Assembly: GCF_027595985.1 (NCBI RefSeq)
Contig: NC_073307.1
Location: forward strand, 48,400,509 to 48,464,508
Length of the DNA: 64,000 nt
Direction of reading: 5' to 3'
Source of the DNA: Sorex araneus
Lineage: Eukaryota > Chordata > Mammalia > Eulipotyphla > Soricidae
Every line of letters starts with the position of its first letter. Positions within the stretch are counted from its first letter, which is position 1. This document shows, piece by piece, positions 21,924-32,860 of the stretch. The translations under genes were made by a program, and so were the position numbers. Under the pieces are notes generated by a model. It had not been told where the DNA came from. It saw only the letters and a program-made list of their open reading frames with translations, and did not search any database.

Positions 21924-22368
21924 TTCCCTTTATAATGATGTGACCTGCGGTGCGTGATCCAGGAATATGTTCACTCTTGCATGAGACTCAGCCTGAGTGT
22001 GTGGAAAGTGGCCTAGAGCATGGTGGCAGTTGGGTAGTAGAGGTTGGCTGCCGGGGCTGGGTCCCTTGGGGCAGGGAGCGCTCTCACCCATCCCCCTCTG
22101 GGGCACTCCTGGTGCAGAGTCCGGTGGCATGGTTATGGGGCCCTCATTTTATGTTCCCTTCTGGGAGAAGCAGCTGTGAGTTCTGGAGGGTGGCTGATGA
22201 GATTATCTGGTGCTGGCAAGAGGTGGTTTATGGGTGTGATCCCTGGGCCGCTGGAGACTGGGGGAAGCAGGCAGAGGATCTCCACCTCTGGGTCCCATTT
22301 AGCCCAGAGTCCAAGGTCACAAAGTTCCGCATTACCTGGGTTCTGTGGGACTTAGTGGGACTTTTACT

Positions 22369-22857
22369 ATAGGTCCACTTAAAAAATTAATAACCTTAGC
22401 TCTAAGAAAATTATTGTGGGGGCATCATATGCCTGAAAATTTAGCACAAACAAAACTATAAATCATGTGTCCAAATAATTTATTAAACTACCCAAAATAT
22501 GAGAATGCAGGTGGATTGGGGAGAGTGCCCATATCTAGAGATGCTCAGAGAATGACTCAATAACTCGCCCAGAGATGCTCAGAGATACTCAGAGAATAAC
22601 TCAAAGGTGGAGCATTTCTGAATAACTTGAAAGCATTTCTGAGCAAAGTAGGCAGCAATTTCCAACCACCAGTCCATAGAACAGGAACTATGCACTTTAG
22701 TTTCTTGCCAGACTGTAACAAAGCTGTATCTTGGATCCAGAAGTTAGTGGAGCAAGACAACTGCCCAGATGAAAAGTATAAACAGGAATGTATATGCACA
22801 TCATTTGGTGCATATATTGCTTTAATTTAATATTACTTTCTCAAATTCAAGATGTTT
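22369..22857. other. Unassigned stretch
   Basis: Contains a small local repeat (CAGAGATGCTCAGAGA near 22545 and 22575). A 67-codon frame at 22627-22830 has no recognisable motif. Confidence 0.4.
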
Positions 22858-23030
22858 GGGCCAGGGAGATAGTAGCAGGGTTAAGGTGCTTACCTTGCAT
22901 GCAGTGGACCTGAACGAGTTGGATCCTGAGCGCCATATATGGTCCCCTAAGCATCACTAGGAGTGATCCCTGAATGCAGAGCCAGGCCTCGTAAGGCCTA
23001 CCATCAGGTGGACCTGCGCTCCAAAAATAA
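22858..23030 (+). mobile_element. Old SINE, type B-like
   Basis: Diverged head GGCCAGGGAGATAGTAGCAG, then ATATATGGTCCCCTAAGCAT and a degenerate end. Confidence 0.7.
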
Positions 23031-23394
23031 TTGTTAAGGTGTTCTACTTATTAGCATTTTTCTTACTGTGATATTTCTGGGTTTTTTTCCTGAAGGTCAA
23101 TATTCAAAGAACTTAGGGGTGACTCCTAATGGCAATCAGGGTTATTTAAAAATGAATAGAATTGGTAGTTAAGTATGTGAAAGTGAAGTATATGGAGAGG
23201 GAGGACAAAGTTAGTAAGTGGGTCTGAGAGCATGGCTACATCTGCAAAGTCAGCCATGGGAAAGGGTGGAAGAAGGCAACGATAGTCTGGAATAATTTTA
23301 TTGTTAACTGTCCTAGTTAATTTTAAAATTTTAGTTTTCAAAGAGGTTATTTTTAACTCAATAAATTTCGGATCACCTCAGTCAAAACCTATAT

Positions 23395-23480
23395 TTTAGG
23401 CTCAGGAAGATGGATAGAACAGAAGTCAGGGCAGATGCATTGCATCTATAAGATAAATCATTCAGCATGGCCCACCAGCA
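23395..23480 (+). mobile_element. Very old SINE remnant
   Basis: Weak resemblance to the SINE head (CTCAGGAAGATGGATAGAAC, GATGCATTGCAT). Confidence 0.3.
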
Positions 23481-23519
23481 TCATTAAGTGTGGTTGTGGT
23501 TGTTTTTTTTTCTTTTTGA

Positions 23520-24262
23520 GGTTTGTATAGTAAAGTGGCAGGCTACAATATCAGCACCCAAAAGTCTCTGGCTTCCCTATCTATATACAAATAATGAAAG
23601 AGAAAATAATTTATTTTTGCTTTTTGGGTTGCACCCAGCGATGCACAAAGATTACTCCTGGCTCTGCACTCAGGAATTACTCCTGGCTCTGCACTCAGGA
23701 ATTACTCCTGGTGGTGCTTGGGGGCCATATGGGATGCTGGGAATCAAACCTGGGTTGGCCACGTGCAAGGCAAACACCCTACTCACTGTGCTATCGCTCC
23801 AGCCCCAAAGAAATAAATATATATTTTTTAAATTCCCATTCACACTAGTGCCTCAGAAAATCAAGTACCTCAGAATCAGATTAACTAAAGAGGTGAAGGA
23901 CCTATACAAAGAAAGCTACAAAACATCATTTGAGGAAATAAACGAGGACACATGGAAATGGAGACACATCCCCTGCTCATGGATCGGGAGGATTAACATT
24001 GTCAAAATGGCAATATTCCCCAAACATTATACAGATTTAATGCTGTTCCTCTAAGGATATCCAGGTCATTCTCCAATTAAATAGATAAAACACTCCTGAA
24101 ATCCATATGGACAAATAGACTTACCCAAATAGCTAAAGCAATCTTTGGGAAAAAGAAGATGGGTGGCATAACCTTCCCCAACTTCCAACTGTACTACAAA
24201 GCAGTAGTAATTAAAACAGCATAGTATCTGAATAGAAACAGACCCTCAGACCAATGGAGTGG
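23520..24262 (+). mobile_element. L1 ORF2 remnant, 5' part
   Basis: Sense L1. Frame fragment 23850-24054 reads [20 protein letters not shown] and then [17 protein letters not shown], hallmark ORF2 segments after the RT domain. Split by a SINE and ended here by an inserted LTR-like unit. Confidence 0.85.
23613..23807 (-). mobile_element. SINE type B with internal duplication
   Basis: Reverse copy in the L1. The block CTGCACTCAGGAATTACTCC is present twice in tandem (about 24-bp unit), making this copy longer than usual. Confidence 0.9.
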
Positions 24263-24695
24263 TGTGGAGCATGGCAACAGGTGCCAGAGCAGATAAGACA
24301 TGTCCGTACATAGAGACCCAATAGGGAGTGTCTGGGCAAATTTTACAAGCACCAGGTATTACGCCTTGAGTCTCACCTAACCCCCCCAAGAATTTTCACC
24401 TACACTTAGTCATTCCTAAATGCAACATCTAGCCCTAATTGGGATTGGGCTGGGGAAAAACAGACTTGGAAAGGTGATAGATCAGTAATGGTAAACTTCA
24501 TGTGATTGAACCATCCTCTTAAGCCAAAACTCTCTATAAAATATGAGTGTGTGTGGCAATAAAGTGAATGGCCACTGCCATCTCCCAGAGTGGTTTCTCC
24601 ATGCACCTGTCATCCTTTGCTACACTTCTGCCCGAACCCCGTACGTAACATGTCTGAGCATGTTGGGGAAAAACTGTTCCCCAACGGAAGAGAGT
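24263..24695 (+). mobile_element. Probable solo LTR inside the L1
   Basis: About 430 bases unlike LINE or SINE sequence interrupt ORF2 where the consensus should run on from ACCAATGGAG to AGAGTTGGATATTC. It starts TGTGGAGCATGG, has a TATA-like TATAAAAT near 24535 and AATAAA near 24559 in the spacing of an LTR U3-R, and a C-rich end. Clean TG...CA ends and a short duplication could not be fixed, so boundaries are within about 15 bases. Confidence 0.45.
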
Positions 24696-26230
24696 TGGAT
24701 ATTCTGTCACAGACTCTCAAATATATGAACACTTAATTGTAAATAAAGGAGCAAGAACTGTGAAGTGAATCAAGGAAAGCCTCTTCAACAAAGTGGTGCT
24801 GGAAAACTGGACAGCTACTTGCAAAAATATGAACTCAGACTTCAGTCTAATGCCAGACACAAAAGTCAGATCAAAGTGGATAAAAGAATTTGACATCAGA
24901 CCTGAATCCATAAGGTTCGTGGAGAAAAATGTAGGCAGAACCCTTCATGACATTGAAGCCAAAGTCAACTTTAAGGACGAAACACCACTGACCAAACAAG
25001 TGGAAACAAACATAAACAAATAAGATTACGTTAAATGAAGAAGATCCTGCACCTCAAATGAAATGGTGACCAAAATACAGAGAGCCCACTGAATGGGAAA
25101 AAATATTTACCCAATATCCATGAGATAGGTGCTTAATATCCAAGATATACAAAACACTGATAGAGCTGTACAAGAAAAAAACCTCCAAGCCCATCAAAAA
25201 ATGGGGAGAAGAAATTAACAAAAACATCCTCAAAAAGAAATACGAATGACCAAAAGCCATGTGAAAAATTCTCTACATCACTAATTATCATGAAAATGCA
25301 AATCAAAGCAACAATGAGATATCTATTCACATCACAGAGACTGGCATACATCAAAAAGAACAAGAAAAACCAGTGCTGGTGCAGATGCGGTGAGAAAGAG
25401 ACTCACATTCATTGCGCGTGGGAATGCCAACTGGTCTAGCCTTTTGGGAAAACAATATGGACAATCCTCCAAAAAGTAGAAATTGAGCTCCCATATGACC
25501 TCTCAATACTACTTCTGGGATTATATCCCAGGGATGCAAAAAGATGAAATTTGCACTTGTATGTTTATTGCAGCATTGTTCACAATAGCCAGAATCTGGA
25601 AACAACCCGAGTGCCTGAGAACAGATGACTGGTTAAAGAAACTTTGGTACATCTACACAATGGAATACTATGCAGGTGTTAGTAAAGATGAAGCTGAAAT
25701 TTGCTTATAAGTGGATGGACATGGAGAGTATCAAGCTAAGTGAAGGGAGTCAGAAAGAGAGGGACAGACATAGAATGACTGCACTCATTTGTGGAATATA
25801 AAATAGCAACACTCAAGGACAGTAGAGACAAGGGCCAGGAGGATTGTTCCATGGTTTGGAAGCCAGTCTTACATTTTAGAGGAGAAAGCAGTTGGGATGG
25901 AGAAGGAACCAGAAGTCAATGATGGTTGGAGGAATCATGGGATGGAAGATGTATGCTGAAAGTAGACTAAGGACCAAACATGACGGCCTCTCAGCATTTG
26001 TGTTGCAAACCATGATGCTCAAAAGTAGAGAAAGAGTAAGAAGTAAGGTGCCTAACACAGATGCAGGGGGTGGGGTAGTGTGGGAATGGCGTGGGGGTGG
26101 GGGTTTCGGGAGGGATACTGGGGACATTGGTAGTGAAAAATGCACACTTGCAGAGGGATAGGTGTTCAATCATTGTATGACTGAAACTCAATCATGAAAG
26201 CTTTGTAACTATATCTCATGGTGATTCAAT
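24696..26230 (+). mobile_element. L1 ORF2 C-terminus and 3'UTR
   Basis: Continues the same L1: GARTVKWIKESLFNKVVLEN-like region, the cysteine block near 25372 (CWCRCGEKETHIHC, then WEC), MEYYAGVSKDEA at 25663, then 3'UTR to GTGATTCAAT at 26230. The A tail was displaced to 27204 by the RTE insertion. Several stops and frameshifts make ORF2 dead. Confidence 0.88.
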
Positions 26231-27196
26231 CACTTCACTTCATTTGTCATCTTGTTGCTCATTGATTTGCTGGAACGGGTGCCAGTAATGTCTTCGACCT
26301 GTCACATGCTAATGTAGCCCAATGGCTTCGTGTTCCACTCCAGGAACACGAAGATCACGATCACAAACACAAACATCAAACTGCTTGTTCAGGGTCTTGA
26401 CAAAGAAGTCTGACCATCTCATAGGTGGGCGGCCAGATGTTCTTTTAACGTCCCATTGGAATCCAGTCGATAACGGCACTAGTCCAGCGGTCATCTCCAA
26501 ATCACATTACGTGTCTGGCCCATCTGATTTTCGATGCCTTGGCAAATGAGGCAGTGTCCTTGATCCTTGGTCATCAACGGAGGTTGAAACTCCGGATTTC
26601 TTCTCTCACTTGAGTGAACCATGATACTCCAAGCATAGCTCTTTTGGTTCCTCTTTGTGATGCCTGAATAGCATTCTCATCCTGATTTCATAGGGCCCAG
26701 GTCTCTGAGGTGTTTGTTAGCGCAAGAAGAACGGTGGAGTCGAAAAGATGTACCTAGAGCCGGCACCGAAACTCTTCCGTGCTACCCTCGAGAATGTCAT
26801 GCAATGACTGGAATGGGAAGGAATGGGAGTGAAGATAGACAGTTGGCACTATACCACCTCCACTTCACTGATGACATCATTCTAATAACACCAAACATTA
26901 GCCGAGCGGCACGAATGCTAGCCAACTTCAACCATGAGTGTGGAAAGGTCGGACTGCAGCTGAATCTCACGAAGACAATGCTCATGAGAAACGGACTAAT
27001 TCCTGATGTTCCATTTTCTCTCAACTGAATGAACATCTCTGAATGCAGCAGTTATGTATATCTAGGTCAAGAACTCAACATGACGAATGACTTGGTACCA
27101 GAACTGTGCAGGAGGAAAAGAGCTGCATGGAACACCTTCAAAGCGTTGAAGAAGTTGTTGAGAGGACAAAAAACCTCCAGCTCCAAGCACATTGTA
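26231..27196. mobile_element. RTE-type LINE 3' half with 5' inversion
   Basis: 26231 to about 26760 is the - strand of the RTE C-terminus (SGRPPMRWSDFFVKTLN) and 3' end; about 26761-27196 is the + strand of the RT (LFRATLENVM near 26770, LHFTDDIILI where the family has FADD, then KVGLQLNLTKTM). The two parts abut in the original order when the inversion is undone. The 7-bp ATTCAAT duplication (26224-26230, 27197-27203) places the insertion in the L1 tail. RT catalytic Ala is Thr here. Confidence 0.85.
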
Positions 27197-27349
27197 ATTC
27201 AATAAAAAAAATTAAAAATATGCTTTCTCTTTTTTGCATGTAATGTGTGTGTCTTTCTCTGCCATCTGTCTAAGGGTGACCTACTAAGTAAATTCCTTTC
27301 CCTTCATATTTTGGGAAGTTAAAGAATAAGAAGTACATATATCATCTTT

Positions 27350-27460
27350 GACTTGGCTTCAATCCCTGGTACCTTCTGTGGTCCCCCAAGCCCTGCCCGA
27401 AATGATACCTAAGCACAGAGCCATGAGTCAGCCCTTAGTGTGGCCCCAAAACAAAACAGT
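27350..27460 (+). mobile_element. Old SINE, 3' part
   Basis: TCAATCCCTGGTACC, TGGTCCCCCAAGCCCTGCC and CAAAACAAAAC A-rich end; the head is lost. Confidence 0.6.
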
Positions 27461-28444
27461 CAAACAATGATAGTGTCATAGTAATTGTTCTGGTAACATT
27501 ACAACAAAGACAGATGGTGCACTTATCAAAAGTCTCATCATGCTAATTGTTACCACCGTAGCTTCATTTGCACTAGCTCTGTTGCCTTTACAATCTCTCA
27601 GCAGAAACACCATTACTTTTACTCCATATGGGACTGACCTTTCTGTTTTGACACAATTGAGCTTAGACCAAAGATTCATTTCCTCTGCTGTCTTTGAGAC
27701 TTAGCTGCATTGTGCCTTATTTAATGTTTTTAACAGCAGAGTTGTTTGATTATGGTTATATAGTTCAGTCTTCACATAAAACATTTCAGAAGGTTTTAAA
27801 AAATACTTTACTGCAAAAGAGTAAAATTTCATGTAATCTATAAAAATATGTAGGGAAAGTGCACCCCAGGAACATCCAAATATTTGTTTCGGGTGATATT
27901 GCCTTCACTCAGATTCCAGCAGGTTCTGAGGCACGGAACTGATGGAGTTGATGGTGAATGGTAGTCGAGACTATGATGTTGGTTGTCAAAGTCATCTCTC
28001 GAATCAGCTTAGTTTGAATTATTAGCCTCTTTCAAAACCTCTTCAACACTTGTAAGTTGTGACTGGAACCATTTTTCTAAGCTTCCTTTAACTTTCTAGA
28101 ATCTAGATGGACTCAGAGCAAGTCTTGGTGGAAACTGGCCTTCCAGTCAGACTCACTTCTGAGAGACAAGGGGAGAGGTATTTTACCCACCTGAAGTTGT
28201 AAGGAAGAGAAAGGAAGTTGACCCCGATTGTCATAAACATCACAAATGACCCTGCCAATCACAGTAACAACAATGAAAGCAAAATATGTTCCAGACTGTC
28301 CTTCAGTTTTTTAAAGACAGTTTGATCTCTCAAATTATTTGGTAGAGAGAATTACAGAAACATTTTGGGCAAGATTTCCCAATTTAATATCCTTTTGATA
28401 ATCCTTGTACTTGAAGTTCAAGCTGAATTCCCCCTGCCCTATAT
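27461..28444. other. Unassigned 1-kb stretch
   Basis: More GC-balanced than its surroundings but without a frame, LINE or SINE that I recognise. It may be unique sequence or an unfamiliar old repeat. Confidence 0.4.
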
Positions 28445-28684
28445 CTCTTAGGCTCTCCTCTCAGAGAGCTGGCAAGCTACTGAGGATATCCTGCCTGTAT
28501 GGCAGAGTCTGGCAAGCTACCTGTGATGTTCATTTGCCAAAAACAGTAACAAAAATGTGCTCTTAATGTTGCTGGAACGAGCAGACGCCATTGAGCTACG
28601 CTAGCACACGACAGGGAAGAATGGAGACTTTACTGGTGCCCGCTTGAGCAATCGATGAGCAACGGGATGACTGTGACACTGTGA
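28445..28684 (+). mobile_element. Headless RTE derivative
   Basis: RTE 5' block (GCAAGCTACTGAGGATATCC to CCAAAAACAGTAAC) joined to a longer RTE 3' end that includes GCAGACGCCATTGAGCTACG before the GGTGCCCGCTTGAGC tail. No tRNA-like head. Confidence 0.7.
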
Positions 28685-30453
28685 TATCATCTTTGAACAG
28701 TGGATGCTTTTGGTTACTGTTTAAATTCTCTTTCTTCTAGTTAGTTTATTCGTGTTTTTCATTTCCACCAAGTAAGGCTTGACAGGTAGATGGGTGGATG
28801 AGAAGTAGGATTATCATATTCCCATTAATTCTTGAGATGTTGTAAGTTTTTAAGAATTTTCTCACTCTAGAGGGATTTTATTGGTATAATTTTTTCCATT
28901 TTTAAATTGAGAGGTATAAAATTTTTGTTCTGTTTGATATCTACTTAATCAACTTCTGCTATAATAATGGTTGTTATTATTGTTGTTTTTTCTTCTACTG
29001 AACTTAGGTCCTGTGGATTCTTGTTTTTCTGTGGATTCTTCTTGTAGTTCCTTTAGTTATGCACTTATGTTTCTCATTGAGATTTTTTCTTATTTTTACA
29101 TATCATCTTATATTGATTTGGACATTTCTCCTAGTATATTTTTGTTGTACCTCATATATTCCTCTAACTCGAGTTTTCATTTTAACATTTTCCAATATGT
29201 TTTTATTGTGGGAGAAATATCCAAGGGTTCTTGGGAGCAGCACTATTCAGATCTACAGGTGGTTAAGCACTTCAATAGTTAAGACCATAAGGCAATGCCT
29301 GATTTAGATCCATGGGTACCAGAGTAACATATAGTGGAGTGATTGGGAGACATGCAGTGTCTGGGATAAAACGTAGGTAGTTTCACACAGTAGGTAGTTT
29401 CACAAAGTATACTTTACCATTTAATTCATTTCCCTGGATCCTGTTTACAGCATTTGTTATTGTTGTTTTACAAATTTACTCTTTGATTTCTGGATTTAAC
29501 CAATAGATGTTCAGTAGCATATTGTTCAGTCACCATATGTTTTTGACTGCCAGTCCAAAATGACTCCAACTTCATCCCTGGAGCACAACTTGACAGAAAC
29601 ACAGATGAATGTCAAGCCATCCATTGGTTACTGGGGGTAACTTCTGCCAGTTTTTACATGAACTGCTGAGCAGAATAGGGTCCAAATCCAAGATGGCACA
29701 GAGAAAAAGAGACTTAGGTATTTGAAACCTTCAGAGAAGACCTTGATAGGGGCACCTTCAATCGACTTTGATTTTACCCTACAATGTTTTCTAAATAAGT
29801 ACATATTTTATAGATGTAGAGGTGACATATTTTTTTCTTTATAATCCCCCGGTCCATATATGTAGCTTAATTAGGGTTATCTATTCACACTGTGCTCTGG
29901 AGATCATAACTTGTCTGAAATTACCCTTGGGCAAGCTTCTTTAAACAGTTGGAAAGAACTTTGTCCCAAGAGGTTTTACTAAAGATGACATGGGAATCCC
30001 TGTAGTTTTAGATAAAGCCAAACACCATTGACCTATTTAATATATGTTCTTTGTTCATCGTTCATGTGGAAAAAATTTAAAAATCTTTCAGCATACAATT
30101 TTTATTTAAAGCATTCTTCACAACTTGTTTTACAGATAATGACAAGAGAATATATCATCTTTCCAGGGTAAGAAAACATAATTTACTCAGGAGTGTGTAC
30201 TTCATGATTAAGTACAGAGATCAAACTTATTTTACCCTTTGGATAATTTTATTATGTAAATAATTAAGCCAGAAAATGGGTAATGAATTCTTTGAAGAAT
30301 ATAGCAGACACAGAAATATTATCAGATTTTATGTAACTGCAATTATAAAATATCTGATAATACTTGCACAAAAACTATTGCACAATAATTGCATCATTGA
30401 AATGTGGGAACACATTAAATGTTGATAATATTTTATAAATAATGTATATATTA
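28685..30453. other. Long AT-rich stretch, no gene
   Basis: 28880-29500 may be decayed antisense LINE sequence. A 20-bp word AGTAGGTAGTTTCACA is tandemly duplicated near 29370-29400. 29550-29760 is an unidentified GC-balanced segment. No coding frame. Confidence 0.4.
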
Positions 30454-30641
30454 GGTAGCACTATAGCACTTTCGTCCCGTTGTTCATTGATTTGCTTGAG
30501 CAGGCACCAGTAATGTCTCCATTGTGAGACTTGTTGTTACTGTTTTTGGCATATAGAATATGCCACAGGTAGCTTGCCAGGCTCTGCCATGCAGGCGAGA
30601 TACTCTCGGTAGCTATCTGTTATGCTATCGCTCTGGTCCCA
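30454..30641 (-). mobile_element. SINE type A, internally deleted
   Basis: Reverse copy with complete RTE tail and most of the body; about 60 bases between the body and the end of the head are missing (TCGGTAGCTATCTGTTATGC junction). Confidence 0.85.
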
Positions 30642-30697
30642 TTAACCAGCCCTCAAGTATGTGCTTTCCTGAACTTGGAAAATTCACATAAAAAATA

Positions 30698-30855
30698 TCC
30701 TGGTTACTGGGTCACTGGCCTTGCGTGCAGCTGACCTTGGTTTTCATCCCGGAAACCACATATGGTCCCCAAAGCCTTGCTAGGAATGATCCCTTAGCAC
30801 AGAGACAGGAGAAAGTCTGCATCACACACTGCTGGGTGTGATGCAGAAAACAAAA
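30698..30855 (+). mobile_element. Old SINE type B
   Basis: Lacks the first bases of the head; CCACATATGGTCCCCAAAGC and GCTGGGTGTGATGCAGAAAA are preserved. Confidence 0.7.
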
Positions 30856-31771
30856 TCCTGATTACATAACTTGTAAATATTAATATGCTTACCACTAATA
30901 ATCCAAGTCCAAATTCTATTAAGTCTTAGTTAAATATGAATTTATTTATTCTTTCTAAACTATTAACTGAAAAACTTTAGGATTTTTTAAGCTCTGTTTA
31001 CGGTAGTATTAGTTCTGAATAGTCAGTGTAATGTTATTATAATCCGTCTTCTAAAGTATACAAACAATATCTTTAAATTAGAAAGTTTAAAGTATTTAAA
31101 TTAAAATTATTAAATTCAAGAGTTACTTTGAAACTCTTTTAATTATTTCTATATTTTATAATGCTTTACATGTCACTTTTACTTAAGAATACAAATGAAA
31201 AATAATTTTATAAGTTATAATTAGGTCACATATACATAATAATGTAAGTTAAATTGTGACAAAATTTTGTTCTGTTGCAGAGGCAAGTATGACTTCATTT
31301 CTAAAAAATATTTTTCATAATATGGAGTTAAAGTCTAGATTCCAAGCAAATATCAAATCTTGCAAAGGGTAAAACATATTGCAGATTTTCCTGTAATTTC
31401 TTTTCTCATTATACATTACTTTCCTGAATTTTTCAGGTTTATTTTTTCTTATGGAATAAAGAACCTAAATGTATATAGAAATATGTTCCTACTTCAAACT
31501 AAAGTCCTATTAATTTGTTTTTACTTGTTTATATAATCAGTATGTTCTAGATTATTACATAACACCTAAACCTATCACAGAATAGTATGAGTTTAATTTT
31601 AAATAAATGCACATCATTACATAATATACAAAAATATTAAAGTACATATGTGCACTATATATGATTTGTATATATAGTGCATATATGATATTTTTCTCAG
31701 TTATATCAGTTGTATATATACATACATTTGTATGTGTATAGTGGATAAAAGTATGACCAATTTCCTTTTTA
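30856..31771. other. AT-rich stretch, no gene
   Basis: Nothing recognised beyond short TATA-rich runs (31620-31740). Confidence 0.5.
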
Positions 31772-32440
31772 TATTTTTAAAAAAATTTTATTGAATCACT
31801 GTGAGACAGTTAAAAGCTTTCATGTTTGGGTTCAATCACACAATGATCAAACACCCACCCCTCCACCAGTGAACATTCCCCCCACCAATATCCCCGGTAT
31901 ACCCCCCCTTTCCCACCCTCTCCCTGCCTCCATGGCCGACAATATTCCCCATATTCTCTCTCTACTTTTGGGCATTATGTCTTGCAATACAGACACTGAA
32001 AGATCATCATGTTTGGTCCATTATCTACTTTTGGCACACATCTCCTATCTTGACTGATTCCTCCAGCCATCATTTTCTCAGTGATCCCTTCTCTATTCCA
32101 TCTGCCTTCTCCCCTCCACTCATAAAGCAGTCTTCCAGCTATGGGGCAATCCTCCTGGCCCTTGTATCTACTGTCCTTGGGTGTCAGCGTCATGTAATGT
32201 TATTCTATACTCCACAAATGAGTGTGACTGAGGTTGCACAAAAGCACAGTAGAAATGACATCTGTACATCTGTGCAATGTTCATTGCAGCACTGTTCACA
32301 ATAGCCAGAATCTGGAAACAACCTAAGTGCCCTAGAACAGATGACTGGTTAAAGAAATGTTGGTACATCTATACAATGGAACACTATACAGCTGTTAGGA
32401 GAGATGAAGTCATGAAATTTGCTTGTAAATGGATAGGCAT
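31772..32440. mobile_element. L1 3' end with 5' inversion
   Basis: 31772 to about 32231 is the - strand of an L1 3'UTR (TATTGAATCACTGTGAGACA, CACCCCTCCACCAGTG). From about 32232 to 32440 the sequence is + strand L1 ORF2 end ([35 protein letters not shown]). Head-to-head order fits twin priming during insertion. Confidence 0.85.
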
Positions 32441-32456
32441 TGTTCTCTTAATAACT

Positions 32457-32706
32457 AGCACTGTCACACTATAGCAGTGTCGTCCCGTTGATCATCAATT
32501 TGCTCGAGCGGGCACCAGTAATGTCTCCATTGTGAGATTTGTTACTGTTTTTGGCATATAGAATACACCACGGGTAGCTTGTCAGGCTCTGTTGTGCAGG
32601 TGGGATACTCTTGGTAGCTTGCCAGGCTCTGCAAGAGGGATGGAGGAATCGGACCCGGGTCAGCTGCGTGCAAGGCAGACGCCCTACCCACTGTGCTATC
32701 AGTCCT
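32457..32706 (-). mobile_element. SINE type A (RTE-tailed)
   Basis: Full-length reverse copy with both the ATAGCAGTGTCGTCCCGTTG tail and the GACGCCCTACCCACTGTGCT head side. Confidence 0.92.
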
Positions 32707-32814
32707 AAATTTTACTTGTGGTCAAAGCTAAAGTATATTGCCCCAAATTCAGGATGTTTCAAGCATTTCACTGAAACAATGCTGGTAAATACTTTCAAAA
32801 GTGGTACAATTCTG

Positions 32815-32860
32815 GCCAGAGCAATAGTTCAGTAGATAGGGTGCTTGCCTTGTATGCACT
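32815..32860 (+). mobile_element. SINE head fragment
   Basis: Only the tRNA-like head remains (GGCCAGAGCAATAGTTCAGT ... GCTTGCCTTGTATGCA). Confidence 0.6.

Larger units (their letters stand above)
21206..22368 (-). mobile_element. RTE composite with GC-rich 5' module
   Basis: On the - strand: GC-rich module (22368-21940), RTE 5' block (about 21880-21705), and the RTE 3' tail (21303-21206, with CACTGTCACTG repeats). It is interrupted by an L1 end at 21315-21693 and a TA microsatellite at 21882-21923. The 5' module matches the one at 13313-13733 in GGTCACAAAGTTCC and related words. Confidence 0.65.

Noticed and set aside
22627-22830. 67-codon frame suggesting a processed pseudogene
   Set aside because: No match recalled and no poly-A or duplication visible.
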